A DNA stretch of 64,000 bases. Origin: Bacteroidota bacterium (GTDB lineage: Bacteria; Bacteroidota; Bacteroidia; JACCXN01). Below are positions 43,812 to 52,933 of this stretch, piece by piece (positions within the stretch are counted from its first letter, which is position 1; each line of letters starts with the position of its first letter). Under the pieces are notes generated by a model that saw only the letters and a list, made by a program, of their open reading frames with translations, was not told the origin of the DNA and ran no database searches. The stretch spans positions 132,751 through 196,750 of the forward strand of contig JACCXN010000009.1 of the NCBI GenBank assembly GCA_013696965.1. The letters are read 5' to 3'. Made by a program: the position numbers and the translations under genes.

Positions 43812-45107
43812 ATGGAATTTGTAGAATCAACACGATTATTTGAAAAGGCAAAAACTCTGTTTCCAGGAGGTGTAAATTCACCAGTAAGAGCCTTTCGTTC
43901 AGTGGGTGGAAATCCTGTTTTTATTGAAAGGGGTGATGGGTGCAATGTCTGGGATGCAGACGGCAATAAATACATTGACTTTTGTTGTTCCTGGGGCCCA
44001 TTAATCCTTGGACATAACAATGAAAAAGTAAGAACAAAAGTAGTTCAAACCATTGCAAATGGTACATCTTTTGGCGCACCCACCCGTCTTGAAAATGAAC
44101 TGGCTGAGTTGATTCTTTCAAACCATAGATTTATAGAAAAATTACGTTTTGTAAGTTCCGGAACTGAAGCTGTTATGTCTGCAATTCGTTTGGCAAGGGG
44201 CTTTACAGGAAGGAAAAAAATATTGAAATTTGAAGGTTGTTACCATGGACATGCGGATTCGTTGCTGGTAAAAGCAGGTTCAGGGCTTGTAACATTTGGA
44301 ACATCATCCTCAGCAGGAGTTCCGGAGGCATTTACAAACGAGACTCTTGTTGTGCCCTTAAATAACAGACAGGCTGTTGAAAAAGCTTTTGCTGAGTTTA
44401 AAGATCAAATTGCTTGTATTATCATTGAACCTGTACCTGCTAATAATGGTTTACTTATCCAGGAAAAAGAATTCCTTACATTTTTAAGGGAAATATGCTC
44501 GGCCAATGGTACATTATTGTTTTTTGATGAAGTGATATCAGGTTTCCGTTTGGGATTTGAAGGTGCAGCAGGATTTTATAATATCAAACCCGATATTATT
44601 ACATTTGGGAAAATAATCGGAGGTGGATTGCCTGTTGGTGCATATGGCGCAAGCGCATTGATAATGTCTCACATCTCTCCTGAAGGAAATGTATACCAGG
44701 CTGGTACTCTTTCAGGAAATCCTGTTGCCATGTCTGCAGGAATAGCCCAACTCACAGAATGCCTTAAAAAAGAATTTTATTCAACGCTTGAAGCAAAAAC
44801 AAATTTATTTATCGGTATTATTAATAATCATAGTGTTAATAAAGGTTATGAATTCAAAATTTTCAGCATTGGATCCGTTTTCTGGTTTGCATTTACATTA
44901 AAAAAAGCAATTCGTTCTGCCGAAGAAATCGACTCTCGTAGTATGGATAAATTCAAAATATTTTATTGGGAACTTTTAAACAGGGGTGTATATATAGGTC
45001 CATCCGGTTATGAAGTTGGTTTTATTTCAGAGGCTCATAATGAAAAGGACCTTAATGAAGCAGCTTTCAGGGTTTGTGAAGCGCTTGACTTAACTTTTTC
45101 CACATAA
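43812..45107 (+). CDS. hemL: Glutamate-1-semialdehyde 2,1-aminomutase
   Basis: HemL is the PLP enzyme that converts glutamate 1-semialdehyde to 5-aminolevulinate for heme synthesis by the C5 pathway. From ATG 43812 it has 431 residues, the usual length. Motifs are FPGGVNSPVRAFRSVGGNPV, LRFVSSGTEAVMSAIRLARG, EGCYHGHADSLLVKAGSG, LLFFDEVISGFRLG and FGKIIGGGLPVGAYG with the PLP-binding Lys267. It is divergent from kynU, another PLP enzyme, and is probably transcribed alone. Confidence 0.97.
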   Translation: MEFVESTRLFEKAKTLFPGGVNSPVRAFRSVGGNPVFIERGDGCNVWDADGNKYIDFCCSWGPLILGHNNEKVRTKVVQTIANGTSFGAPTRLENELAELILSNHRFIEKLRFVSSGTEAVMSAIRLARGFTGRKKILKFEGCYHGHADSLLVKAGSGLVTFGTSSSAGVPEAFTNETLVVPLNNRQAVEKAFAEFKDQIACIIIEPVPANNGLLIQEKEFLTFLREICSANGTLLFFDEVISGFRLGFEGAAGFYNIKPDIITFGKIIGGGLPVGAYGASALIMSHISPEGNVYQAGTLSGNPVAMSAGIAQLTECLKKEFYSTLEAKTNLFIGIINNHSVNKGYEFKIFSIGSVFWFAFTLKKAIRSAEEIDSRSMDKFKIFYWELLNRGVYIGPSGYEVGFISEAHNEKDLNEAAFRVCEALDLTFST

Positions 45108-45290
45108 AAATCAATAGAAATAATTCTTTTTTATTCTGAAAATAAAATACTAAAGCTTTAAAACAAAGTGAAAAATAAGTTTTAATGCACTTTAGAGGTT
45201 TTATGGCAACTATCATTTATTCTGATTTTATTTCTTAAATTTATACGAAAGCGATCTTTCTATTTAAAGATTTGAATTATCAGATAAATT

Positions 45291-45782
45291 ATGGAGACAC
45301 GATATATTATCCCCTCCCAAACCAGAATAGGTCATATTCATTTAAAAGTTTCTGACTTGGAACGGGCATTGAATTTTTATTGTGAACTTCTTGGCTTTTC
45401 TCTTATAACTAAAATGGGAAATGATGCTGCATTTATTTCAGCAGGTGGATACCATCACCACATTGGATTAAATACCTGGTATAGCAAAAACAGTTCTCCT
45501 TCTGCATTAAGAAGTACCGGATTATTTCATTTTGCAATTTTATATCCTACTAGAAAAGACCTTGCCACTGCTTATAAAAGACTTTTAGATTTTCATTATC
45601 CTATTACTGGTTCAGCTGATCATGGTGTGTCAGAAGCAATTTATTTTAATGATCCTGACAGGAATGGTGTGGAATTATATTGGGATAGGCCCATGGAACA
45701 ATGGCCAAAAAAAGCAGACGGAACAATTAATATTTATACCGCTGAACTTGATTTAAGTAGTTTGTTAAATGAACTTGTCTAG
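45291..45782 (+). CDS. VOC-family protein (glyoxalase/extradiol dioxygenase superfamily, CatE-like)
   Basis: A 163-residue single VOC module pair with candidate metal ligands in IGHIHLKVSDLERALNFY (His), LFHFAILYP (His) and DRNGVELYWDRP (Glu), the arrangement of type I extradiol dioxygenases and CatE-like proteins. CatE proteins proper are about 280 residues, so this corresponds to one half. The substrate is unknown. It lies 65 bp upstream of the frameshifted doxX in the same direction, and its relation to the nearby kynurenine genes is only positional. Confidence 0.82.
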   Translation: METRYIIPSQTRIGHIHLKVSDLERALNFYCELLGFSLITKMGNDAAFISAGGYHHHIGLNTWYSKNSSPSALRSTGLFHFAILYPTRKDLATAYKRLLDFHYPITGSADHGVSEAIYFNDPDRNGVELYWDRPMEQWPKKADGTINIYTAELDLSSLLNELV

Positions 45783-45846
45783 CTACAATTTTGATTGAAA
45801 AAACAAAAATTGTATTTCAATATTATTTAAGTAATTATTCTAAATA

Positions 45847-46298
45847 ATGATAAAACAAATAGTGTCATTAATTTTCACCACTGCTTTTAGTATTAAAGCA
45901 ATCCATTTGTGGATATTGTTCTTCAGGATAAGTATTTCTACATTTATGTTAACCCATGGTTTGCCTAAATTATCGAAATTAATGTCTGGAGACTACGAAT
46001 TTGCAGATCCTCTTGGTATTGGCATGATAACTTCACTAGTATTAGCAAGCTTTTCTGAAGCAATATGTTCTATCTTTATTTTATTTGGTGCTTTTACTAA
46101 AATTGCAACTATACCCCCAATTATTACTATGGCGGTTGCAGCATTTATCGTTCATCAGTTTGATCCTTTTAGTAAAAAGGATTATCCTTACTTTATCTTT
46201 TGACTTTCCTAACTATTTTCATAGTAGGTAGTGGAAAATACAGCTTTGACGAATTGATTCAAAAAAAAATAACAAAAAAACAGAAGGAATTTAATTAA
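45847..46298 (+). pseudogene. DoxX-family membrane protein, interrupted by a one-base frameshift
   Basis: Frame 1 runs from ATG 45847 to a TGA at 46201 and gives 118 residues with four membrane segments (HGLPKLSKLMSGDYEFADPL is typical DoxX) but ends abruptly after FSKKDYPYFIF. The -1 frame continues through to a stop at 46296-46298. Switching frames at the A5 run at 46174-46178 gives FSKKGLSLLYLLTFLTIF followed by IVGSGKYSFDELI, the expected family C-terminus. The simplest reading is loss of one A from a six-A run. It may be a true pseudogene, a slippage site, or a sequencing error; the sequence alone cannot decide. Confidence 0.8.
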
Positions 46299-46300
46299 TT

Positions 46301-46372
46301 GGGGCTTGTTTTCTTACCTGAATTAAACCACTTGCCAAAATTTAATCCTTAAAAAATTTGAGCCCCTTTTTT
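46301..46372 (+). terminator. Possible long-loop terminator after doxX
   Basis: GGGGCT at 46301-46306 pairs with AGCCCC at 46361-46366, directly followed by six T. The 54-nt loop is long, though partly self-complementary A/T, so the call is tentative. Apart from this and the promoter at 46564, the 292-bp gap holds nothing I recognise. Confidence 0.4.
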
Positions 46373-46563
46373 CAACCTCTATAATTTAATGTAAGAGAAT
46401 TAATCATTCCAAACACCCTTATTTACCTGAAAATAAACACAAAGATCATTATAAGCAGAAAAATTCATTGAAAACAGGGGGAAATAGTTTTTTTTTATAC
46501 ATCGCATTGAAAATCAGGCAAAAAAAAATATTGAATCAGTTGAAAACATGATAATTCTTATGC

Positions 46564-46571
46564 TACATTTG
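46564..46571 (+). promoter_or_regulatory. Candidate -7 box for the small lipoprotein gene
   Basis: TACATTTG followed by C is a perfect TAnnTTTG match 19 nt upstream of the ATG at 46591. A TTG at 46540-46542 lies 21 nt further upstream and may be part of the -33 element. Confidence 0.55.
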
Positions 46572-46590
46572 CGGCAAACAATCTCACAAA

Positions 46591-46812
46591 ATGAAAACAA
46601 TTATTAACACCGCTTTAGGTGCAGTTTTATTAGGCTTAGTTGCCTGTGGCCCAAGTGCCGAACAAGTTGAACAACAAACTCAGGATTCTATTAGAATTGC
46701 TGATTCAATTCAAGCTTCAATTATTGCTGCTGAAGTTGAAGCAATGAGAATCCAGGATTCTATTGCTATTGCTGAAGCTGCACCAGTTGATACAACAGTT
46801 GTTGTTCAATAA
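46591..46812 (+). CDS. Small repeat-containing lipoprotein of unknown function
   Basis: A 73-residue protein with a lipoprotein signal (ALGAVLLGLVACG, lipidated Cys19). The mature part of about 54 residues is a hydrophilic helix with a recurring unit (QDSIRIADSIQASI, then QDSIAIAEA) and a short Pro/Val-rich tail. It has its own promoter box and a strong terminator, as expected for an independently and perhaps highly expressed small envelope protein. I do not recognise a named family. The helix may form a coiled coil in the manner of small structural lipoproteins, which is inference. Confidence 0.8.
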   Translation: MKTIINTALGAVLLGLVACGPSAEQVEQQTQDSIRIADSIQASIIAAEVEAMRIQDSIAIAEAAPVDTTVVVQ

Positions 46813-46855
46813 CTTTTAATTCTGAAACTAAGAAAGTAAAACTTCTTACAGAAAC

Positions 46856-46887
46856 AAAAAAGGCTGTCCATATGGATAGCCTTTTTT
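46856..46887. terminator. Bidirectional rho-independent terminator
   Basis: A near-perfect palindrome, GGCTGTCCATATGGATAGCC at 46862-46881, is flanked by six A on the left and six T on the right, so it can stop transcription in both directions. It sits between the convergent small lipoprotein gene and the UbiA-like gene. Confidence 0.9.
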
Positions 46888-46907
46888 GTTTAATTTAAAT
46901 TCTTATT

Positions 46908-47798
46908 TTAAAAATTGGAATCAAAAACAAGCAAAAGCAAAAATTGAATTAACATAGTTGATTCAATCCAAAAAGAATAATAATATTCATTGTTTTCTTT
47001 TTTTACAAAAGAAATTACAAAACCTGTAATAATAGCAGATAAAATAAGTGCAGTAATTATTCCTGGATCAGTAGCAAACCAAGTTTTTTCTAAAAGTGTA
47101 TTGAATGAGAAAACAATTAATAAAAAAAAGGATAAATATTTGGTTTTTTCTACACCCAAAATCATAGGAATTGTTTTAACATTTAGAATTTCATCCTGTT
47201 TCATATCCCTTATGTCGAAGGGAAGGGTAATGGCAAAAAGAAAGAGCATTCGTTCTAAAGAAATAACAAAAATGTAAGTATTAGAAAAATCACTTCCATA
47301 TTCAATTATTGGAAGCCATACTGTAACTGCAGTCCAAGTTAGAGCTATAAGCACTATTTTAAAATAAGGAACACCCCTTAATTTTTTAAATCTTCCTTTT
47401 AAAAAAGGTAAAATCTGGTGCATATCCATAGCATACCATACCGACAGAAAGCCAAAAGGCAGGAGCAGTACTATGCTTTCTATTTTATTTTTAAACCAGA
47501 AAACAAAAACAAGGGATGCTGCAATGAAAGCTATTATGGTTATATAAGCAAGCATTTTTCTATGGTTGGCAATCCATTTGTGACGGACAGACAAAAGAGC
47601 ATGCTCACTTATTTGAGAAGGAATAATTCGCTGGAAGTTATAGACAGCAAGGGATGAAAAAAAAACAAAAACTTCCAGGTAAAATCCTTCATTTACTTGA
47701 AAGATTATTTTTGTGCAAAAAGCAAGGCAAGCGGCACAAAGGGAAACAAAAACATTGCTGAAAATCAATAAATCTACTGCTCTTTTTAAGGTATGCAA
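46908..47798 (-). CDS. UbiA-like polytopic membrane protein lacking the first Asp-rich motif
   Basis: A 296-residue protein with about eight to nine membrane helices. The second UbiA motif is present (LPFDIRDMKQDEILNVKTIP), but the first (NDxxDxxxD) is replaced by LAVYNFQRIIPSQISEH. UbiA enzymes transfer prenyl groups to aromatic acceptors and need both Asp clusters for magnesium-diphosphate binding, so activity is doubtful. The start is TTG 47798 with AGGAG ten nt upstream (47809-47813), a rare clear Shine-Dalgarno here. It follows the 47804-48439 gene by 5 bp and is presumably cotranscribed with it. Confidence 0.7.
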   Translation of the reverse strand: MHTLKRAVDLLIFSNVFVSLCAACLAFCTKIIFQVNEGFYLEVFVFFSSLAVYNFQRIIPSQISEHALLSVRHKWIANHRKMLAYITIIAFIAASLVFVFWFKNKIESIVLLLPFGFLSVWYAMDMHQILPFLKGRFKKLRGVPYFKIVLIALTWTAVTVWLPIIEYGSDFSNTYIFVISLERMLFLFAITLPFDIRDMKQDEILNVKTIPMILGVEKTKYLSFFLLIVFSFNTLLEKTWFATDPGIITALILSAIITGFVISFVKKENNEYYYSFWIESTMLIQFLLLLVFDSNF

Positions 47799-47803
47799 TT
47801 CTA

Positions 47804-48439
47804 TTAATCTCCTATCAGATTATTATTATTAAGGATATGGAAAGTTGCAACTCCCGCTAAAACACCAATTAAACTTCCTTTTATTGCATTTTGTATTCGT
47901 TTATTCTTTGCCACTCGTTTATACCCTTGTATGTATGTTATTTCTTTTAGGTATTCAACATTTGAAACTCTCTTTTTTCTAATTTTAATCCCCGGAATTG
48001 TATGAACACCTGAAGATACAAATGGCACAAGAAGTAAAAGAAAATCTCCGGCTAGAAAAAATCCTCCGGTGGCAGCTAATGTAAAACCTATTAAAGTAGC
48101 ACCTGGAGCTCGATGGTAATTATACGCATCCTGTTCTCCCATTACAAAATAATGCATTTCAGATGCTGAAAAATAATCACCTCTTATGGTATCCTGGGTA
48201 TAAAGAATCTGAGTATGTCCATCACCATAGGAAATGGAAAAAATTCTGTATGTCTCTAATTCCTTTATAATTGTTTTATTTTTTTTCTTGCTTTCATAAA
48301 TTACTTGAGATTCGTTAATAGTTACAACCTTACCATCCATTGTCCGTCCATTCATTAGCCATATTACATCCTGACCTTTTGAAAAAGGCATTAATAGGAG
48401 TACAAATGAAATAAACAACAGAATTTTTCTTTTTAACAT
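47804..48439 (-). CDS. Secreted or membrane protein of unknown function
   Basis: A 211-residue protein with a signal peptide ([17 protein letters not shown]). The first mature part ([20 protein letters not shown]) is a small beta-rich segment of the kind found in Bacteroidota proteins annotated only as hypothetical, and it resembles an SH3-like fold. Two hydrophobic segments follow ([20 protein letters not shown] and [16 protein letters not shown]). I do not recognise a function. It has a canonical promoter upstream and leads a two-gene unit with the UbiA-like gene. Confidence 0.65.
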   Translation of the reverse strand: MLKRKILLFISFVLLLMPFSKGQDVIWLMNGRTMDGKVVTINESQVIYESKKKNKTIIKELETYRIFSISYGDGHTQILYTQDTIRGDYFSASEMHYFVMGEQDAYNYHRAPGATLIGFTLAATGGFFLAGDFLLLLVPFVSSGVHTIPGIKIRKKRVSNVEYLKEITYIQGYKRVAKNKRIQNAIKGSLIGVLAGVATFHILNNNNLIGD

Positions 48440-48465
48440 TAAAAGGGCAAATTAAAAACAACTAT

Positions 48466-48496
48466 CAAAGGTATGGAATAAAAATGCCGTTGCAAA
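48466..48496 (-). promoter_or_regulatory. Canonical Bacteroidota promoter for the 48439/47798 gene pair
   Basis: On the minus strand TTTG (48493-48496) is followed after exactly 19 nt by TACCTTTG (48466-48473), both perfect matches to the -33/-7 consensus. The -7 box is 27 nt upstream of the ATG at 48439. This is the best promoter match in the window. Confidence 0.7.
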
Positions 48497-48544
48497 TGTT
48501 AAAAAATAAACCCCCTGCAACCTTCATTCAAGCAAACTTTATAT

Positions 48545-48552
48545 TAATTTTG
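48545..48552 (+). promoter_or_regulatory. Candidate -7 box for gcvP
   Basis: TAATTTTG followed by C is a perfect TAnnTTTG match 37 nt upstream of ATG 48589. It lies inside the 35-codon open extension from 48484, which supports 48589 as the real gcvP start. Confidence 0.5.
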
Positions 48553-48588
48553 CCCCTTTCCATATTAACTGAATCAATCCTAAAATTT

Positions 48589-51498
48589 ATGACCACTGAT
48601 AATTTTGTTTCCAGACATAATGGTCCACGTGAAAAAGAAATTTCTTTCATGCTTGATCGTATTGGCGTTTCAAGTCTTGATGAATTAATTGAACAGACCA
48701 TTCCTGGTTCTATTAGGCTAAAAAAGCCATTAAACCTTCCTAATGCATTATCTGAATTTCAATACAGCAAACATATTAAACAAATTGCTGCAAAAAATAA
48801 ACTCTACAAAACTTTTATAGGTTTAGGTTATAATGGTTGCATTACTCCACCGGTAATTCAAAGAAACATTTTGGAAAATCCAGGCTGGTATACTGCATAC
48901 ACGCCCTATCAGGCTGAAATCTCTCAAGGAAGATTAGAAGCTCTTCTTAATTTCCAAACCATGGTTACAGACCTTACTGGTATGGAAATGGCTAACGCTT
49001 CTTTATTGGATGAAGCTACAGCTGCGGCAGAGGCAATGACAATGTTCTACAATACCCGTTCCCGAGAGGCTTTAAAAAACGATGCACACGTTTTTTTTGT
49101 TTCCGATTCCTGTTTTCCACAAACCATTGATGTTCTAAAAACAAGAGCCCTGCCACTTGGTATAGAGTTAATCATTGGCAACCATACTGATTTAGATTTT
49201 GAGAACCTGCCACTGGAAAGAAAGAACAAAATATTTGGAGCACTTCTTCAGTATCCTGATGCTGAGGGAAAGATAAACGATTATAAAAAATTTACAGATT
49301 CTGCTCATCAAAATGGTGCATTGGTTGCTGTTGCCACAGATTTATTAAGCCTTGCTTTATTGACCCCTCCTGGTGAATGGGGAGCTGATGCAGTGACTGG
49401 TAATTCACAGCGTTTTGGAGTTCCACTTGGTTATGGTGGTCCACATGCTGCTTTCTTTGCTACAAGAGAGGATTTTAAAAGACATCTTCCCGGAAGAATT
49501 ATAGGTGTTTCTGTTGATATGCAGGGGAATACCGCCCTTAGAATGGCCTTACAGACAAGGGAACAACATATAAAAAGAGATAAGGCTACCTCAAATATTT
49601 GTACGGCACAAGCCCTTTTAGCCATTATGGCCTCTATGTTTGCTGTTTATCATGGACCTGAAGGAATAAAAAAAATTGCGGAAAAAGCACACGCAGCTGC
49701 AGTCTTGCTTTCCACCAAATTAGAAGAGCTTGGATTTATTGTTGAAAACAAACAGTTCTTTGACACCATTAAAGTTGGTCTTCCTGATACTGTAAATGCT
49801 AACACGATTGAAGAAATAGCATTGAAAAACGAAATCAATTTTAACTATATTGATACCTCAAACATTGGAATAAGCCTTGATCAAACAACAGATATTGAGG
49901 AAATTAATCTAATTTTAGAAGTATTTTCATCCGCATTAAATACAGAATTCATTCCAGTAACAACTGAGGATTTGGTTTTGGTAAAAACAACACTGGATAA
50001 ATCTTTTTGCAGAACTTCAAAATACCTTTCACATCCAGTATTCAGCAGTTTTCATTCTGAAACAGAAATGATGCGGTATATTAAAAGGCTTGAAAACAAA
50101 GATCTTTCTCTTACCCATTCAATGATTCCCTTAGGTTCATGTACAATGAAACTAAATGCAGCGGCTGAACTTTACCCCATTACAATCCCTGAATTTGCAG
50201 GTTTGCACCCTTTTGTACCTGTTGATCAGGCACGCGGCTATGCACAGGTGTTAGAAGATCTTGAAATAGCACTTTGTGAGATTACAGGTTTTGCTGCTAT
50301 GTCCTTTCAACCTAATTCCGGAGCACAGGGTGAATATGCAGGGCTTATGGTTATAAGGGAATATCACAAAAGCCGTGGTGATACTCATCGCGATGTCTCA
50401 CTTATTCCATCTTCTGCCCATGGCACTAATCCTGCAAGTGCTATAATGGCCGGAATGAAGGTAGTGGTTGTAAAATGTGATGAATATGGAAATATTGACA
50501 TTAACGATCTTCGACAAAAAGCAGAACAATATAAAGATACTTTATCTTGCCTGATGGTTACCTATCCTTCAACACATGGTGTATACGAGGAGGGGATTAT
50601 TGCAATTACAAACATTATACATGAAAACGGTGGACAGGTTTATATGGATGGTGCAAATATGAATGCTCAAGTGGGTCTTACAAGCCCGGGGAACATTGGT
50701 GCAGATGTTTGCCATTTGAACTTGCATAAAACCTTTGCAATACCCCATGGAGGCGGAGGCCCAGGAATGGGACCTATAGGTGTTGCCACTCACCTTGTAC
50801 CCTTTTTACCTGCACACAAAATTATTAAGACTGGAGGAAAAAGTGGCATTACGGCTGTTTCCGCTGCCCCTTTTGGCAGCAGCCTTATTCTTTTGATTTC
50901 ATATGGATATATTAAAATGCTGGGCGGACAAGGTGCAACAGAGGCAACCAAAGTGGCCATTTTAAACGCAAATTATATAAAAGAGCGATTAAAGGATGAT
51001 TACAGTATTTTGTATGTTGGAAAATCAGGAAGAGTTGCGCATGAAATGATACTTGATTGCAAGGAGTATAAAAAAAATGCCGGGGTTGAGGTTTCAGATA
51101 TTGCCAAAAGATTAATGGACTATGGCTTTCATGCCCCAACTGTTGCTTTTCCAGTAGTGGATACACTTATGGTAGAGCCAACAGAAAGCGAATCTCTTTC
51201 AGAACTTGATCGTTTTTGCGACACAATGATTTCTATAAAAGGAGAAATTCAAGAAATAGCAAGTGGAAAAGCTGATATGAAAGACAATGTGCTTAAAAAT
51301 GCACCCCATACATCTACAGTTGTAATAAATGACAACTGGAATCATTCCTATTCAAGAGAAAAGGCTGTTTATCCACTTCACTGGTTAAGAAACAGTAAGT
51401 TTTGGCCCTCCGTAAGCAGGATTGACAATGCATTTGGCGATAGAAATCTTATTTGCAGTTGTCCTGCAATTGAAACTTATGCCGAACCTGTGATTTAA
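48589..51498 (+). CDS. gcvP: Glycine dehydrogenase (decarboxylating), P protein
   Basis: The P protein of the glycine cleavage system decarboxylates glycine and loads the aminomethyl group on the H protein. From ATG 48589 it has 969 residues, the single-chain form of about 960. N-terminal half: [17 protein letters not shown], then [21 protein letters not shown]-terminal half: [29 protein letters not shown]-type [24 protein letters not shown], and [20 protein letters not shown] with the PLP-binding Lys. gcvH and gcvT are not in the window. Confidence 0.97.
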   Translation: MTTDNFVSRHNGPREKEISFMLDRIGVSSLDELIEQTIPGSIRLKKPLNLPNALSEFQYSKHIKQIAAKNKLYKTFIGLGYNGCITPPVIQRNILENPGWYTAYTPYQAEISQGRLEALLNFQTMVTDLTGMEMANASLLDEATAAAEAMTMFYNTRSREALKNDAHVFFVSDSCFPQTIDVLKTRALPLGIELIIGNHTDLDFENLPLERKNKIFGALLQYPDAEGKINDYKKFTDSAHQNGALVAVATDLLSLALLTPPGEWGADAVTGNSQRFGVPLGYGGPHAAFFATREDFKRHLPGRIIGVSVDMQGNTALRMALQTREQHIKRDKATSNICTAQALLAIMASMFAVYHGPEGIKKIAEKAHAAAVLLSTKLEELGFIVENKQFFDTIKVGLPDTVNANTIEEIALKNEINFNYIDTSNIGISLDQTTDIEEINLILEVFSSALNTEFIPVTTEDLVLVKTTLDKSFCRTSKYLSHPVFSSFHSETEMMRYIKRLENKDLSLTHSMIPLGSCTMKLNAAAELYPITIPEFAGLHPFVPVDQARGYAQVLEDLEIALCEITGFAAMSFQPNSGAQGEYAGLMVIREYHKSRGDTHRDVSLIPSSAHGTNPASAIMAGMKVVVVKCDEYGNIDINDLRQKAEQYKDTLSCLMVTYPSTHGVYEEGIIAITNIIHENGGQVYMDGANMNAQVGLTSPGNIGADVCHLNLHKTFAIPHGGGGPGMGPIGVATHLVPFLPAHKIIKTGGKSGITAVSAAPFGSSLILLISYGYIKMLGGQGATEATKVAILNANYIKERLKDDYSILYVGKSGRVAHEMILDCKEYKKNAGVEVSDIAKRLMDYGFHAPTVAFPVVDTLMVEPTESESLSELDRFCDTMISIKGEIQEIASGKADMKDNVLKNAPHTSTVVINDNWNHSYSREKAVYPLHWLRNSKFWPSVSRIDNAFGDRNLICSCPAIETYAEPVI

Positions 51499-51562
51499 AC
51501 ATTTATTGATTTTTGTGGTTTTGAAGTTTAGGGAATAATTCTATTTCTTCTTCATTTCCTTT

Positions 51563-52858
51563 ATGAAAAAAATTATGAGCAAGAATTTTATTGAAGAGTT
51601 GCAATGGAGAGGAATGATTCATGATGTAACCCCCGGAACTAGTGAATTATTAAAAAAGGAGTTAAGTTCTGCCTATGTAGGAATTGATCCCACAGCAGAT
51701 TCCTTACACATTGGCCATCTTGTTTCTATCATGATGCTCAAACATTTTCAGATAGCAGGACACAAGCCAATTGTTTTGCTTGGAGGTGCAACTGGAATGA
51801 TCGGTGACCCTTCGGGAAAGTCTGAAGAAAGAAACCTGCTTTCGGAGGATATTCTCAGATTTAATGAAAAATGCCTTACTCAACAATTAGGGAAATTTTT
51901 AAATTATAACTCCGGGAAAAATTCAGCGGAAATAGTCAATAATTATGACTGGTTTAAAGAAATGAATTTTCTTGCTTTTTTACGTGAAGTAGGTAAACAT
52001 ATTTCTGTAAACTATATGATGGCAAAGGATTCTGTACAGAAAAGACTTGAAACAGGTATTTCTTATACCGAATTCACCTACCAGCTTGTTCAAGGATATG
52101 ATTTTTATTATTTATTTAAGGAAAAAGGCTGTAAATTACAGATGGGTGGCTCAGATCAATGGGGTAATATTTTAACAGGAACAGAACTTATTCGAAGAAA
52201 GTGCGCTGGAGAAGCCTTTGCAATTACTTGTCCATTAATAACTAAAGCAGACGGTGGAAAATTTGGAAAAACAGAAAGCGGAAACATATGGCTTGATCCT
52301 AAAAAAACTTCCCCTTACAGGTTTTACCAATTTTGGCTTAATACTTCAGATTTAGATGCTAGTAAATATATACGAATTTTCACCCTGCTAAACAAGGAAG
52401 AAATTGAAGCTTTAGAATTAGAACATGCCACTGCCCCACATCTTAGGGTTTTACAAAAAGCTTTGGCAAATGAAATAACCATTCTTGTTCATTCCCAAAA
52501 GGATTTACAAAGAGCCATTGAAGCATCAGAAATACTGTTTGGTAAAGGAACGGCAGAATCACTTAAAGAATTACCAGAAACTGATTTGTTAGATGTTTTT
52601 ATAGGAGTTCCTCAAATGGAAACCAATAGAAATGAATTACAAAAAGGTATTAACATTGTTGAATTTTTATCTGACAAAACCTCCATTTTTTCTTCAAAGG
52701 GAGAAGCCAGGAAAATGATACTAGGGGGCGGAATTGCTATAAATAAAATCAAAATTGAAAATCCTGATGATTTAGTTACTTCAGCAAACCTTTTAAATGA
52801 TAAATATATTCTGGTGCAAAAAGGAAAGAAAAATTATTTCTTGGTTCGTGCCGTTTAA
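51563..52858 (+). CDS. tyrS: Tyrosine--tRNA ligase
   Basis: A class I aminoacyl-tRNA synthetase of 431 residues. The HIGH motif is in [20 protein letters not shown], the tyrosine-binding [12 protein letters not shown] and [11 protein letters not shown] are intact, the KMSKS-equivalent is [15 protein letters not shown], and a C-terminal S4 RNA-binding domain follows ([19 protein letters not shown]). A second ATG four codons in (51575, MSKNFIEEL) matches the usual family N-terminus better and may be the true start. It is 64 bp after gcvP. Confidence 0.97.
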   Translation: MKKIMSKNFIEELQWRGMIHDVTPGTSELLKKELSSAYVGIDPTADSLHIGHLVSIMMLKHFQIAGHKPIVLLGGATGMIGDPSGKSEERNLLSEDILRFNEKCLTQQLGKFLNYNSGKNSAEIVNNYDWFKEMNFLAFLREVGKHISVNYMMAKDSVQKRLETGISYTEFTYQLVQGYDFYYLFKEKGCKLQMGGSDQWGNILTGTELIRRKCAGEAFAITCPLITKADGGKFGKTESGNIWLDPKKTSPYRFYQFWLNTSDLDASKYIRIFTLLNKEEIEALELEHATAPHLRVLQKALANEITILVHSQKDLQRAIEASEILFGKGTAESLKELPETDLLDVFIGVPQMETNRNELQKGINIVEFLSDKTSIFSSKGEARKMILGGGIAINKIKIENPDDLVTSANLLNDKYILVQKGKKNYFLVRAV

Positions 52859-52933
52859 TATTTAATACTGATCACTACTCACCGCAATTTATACTTCTGA
52901 ATAAGCTTTAATAAAGCATAGATTCTTTAGTTT

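Noticed and set aside
46171-46203. Programmed -1 frameshifting in doxX
   Set aside because: The A run is only five long and does not form the X-XXY-YYZ heptamer, and no stimulatory structure is evident; a deletion is simpler.
48484-48588. 35-codon extension of gcvP
   Set aside because: It contains a perfect -7 box and does not match the family N-terminus, which begins at 48589.
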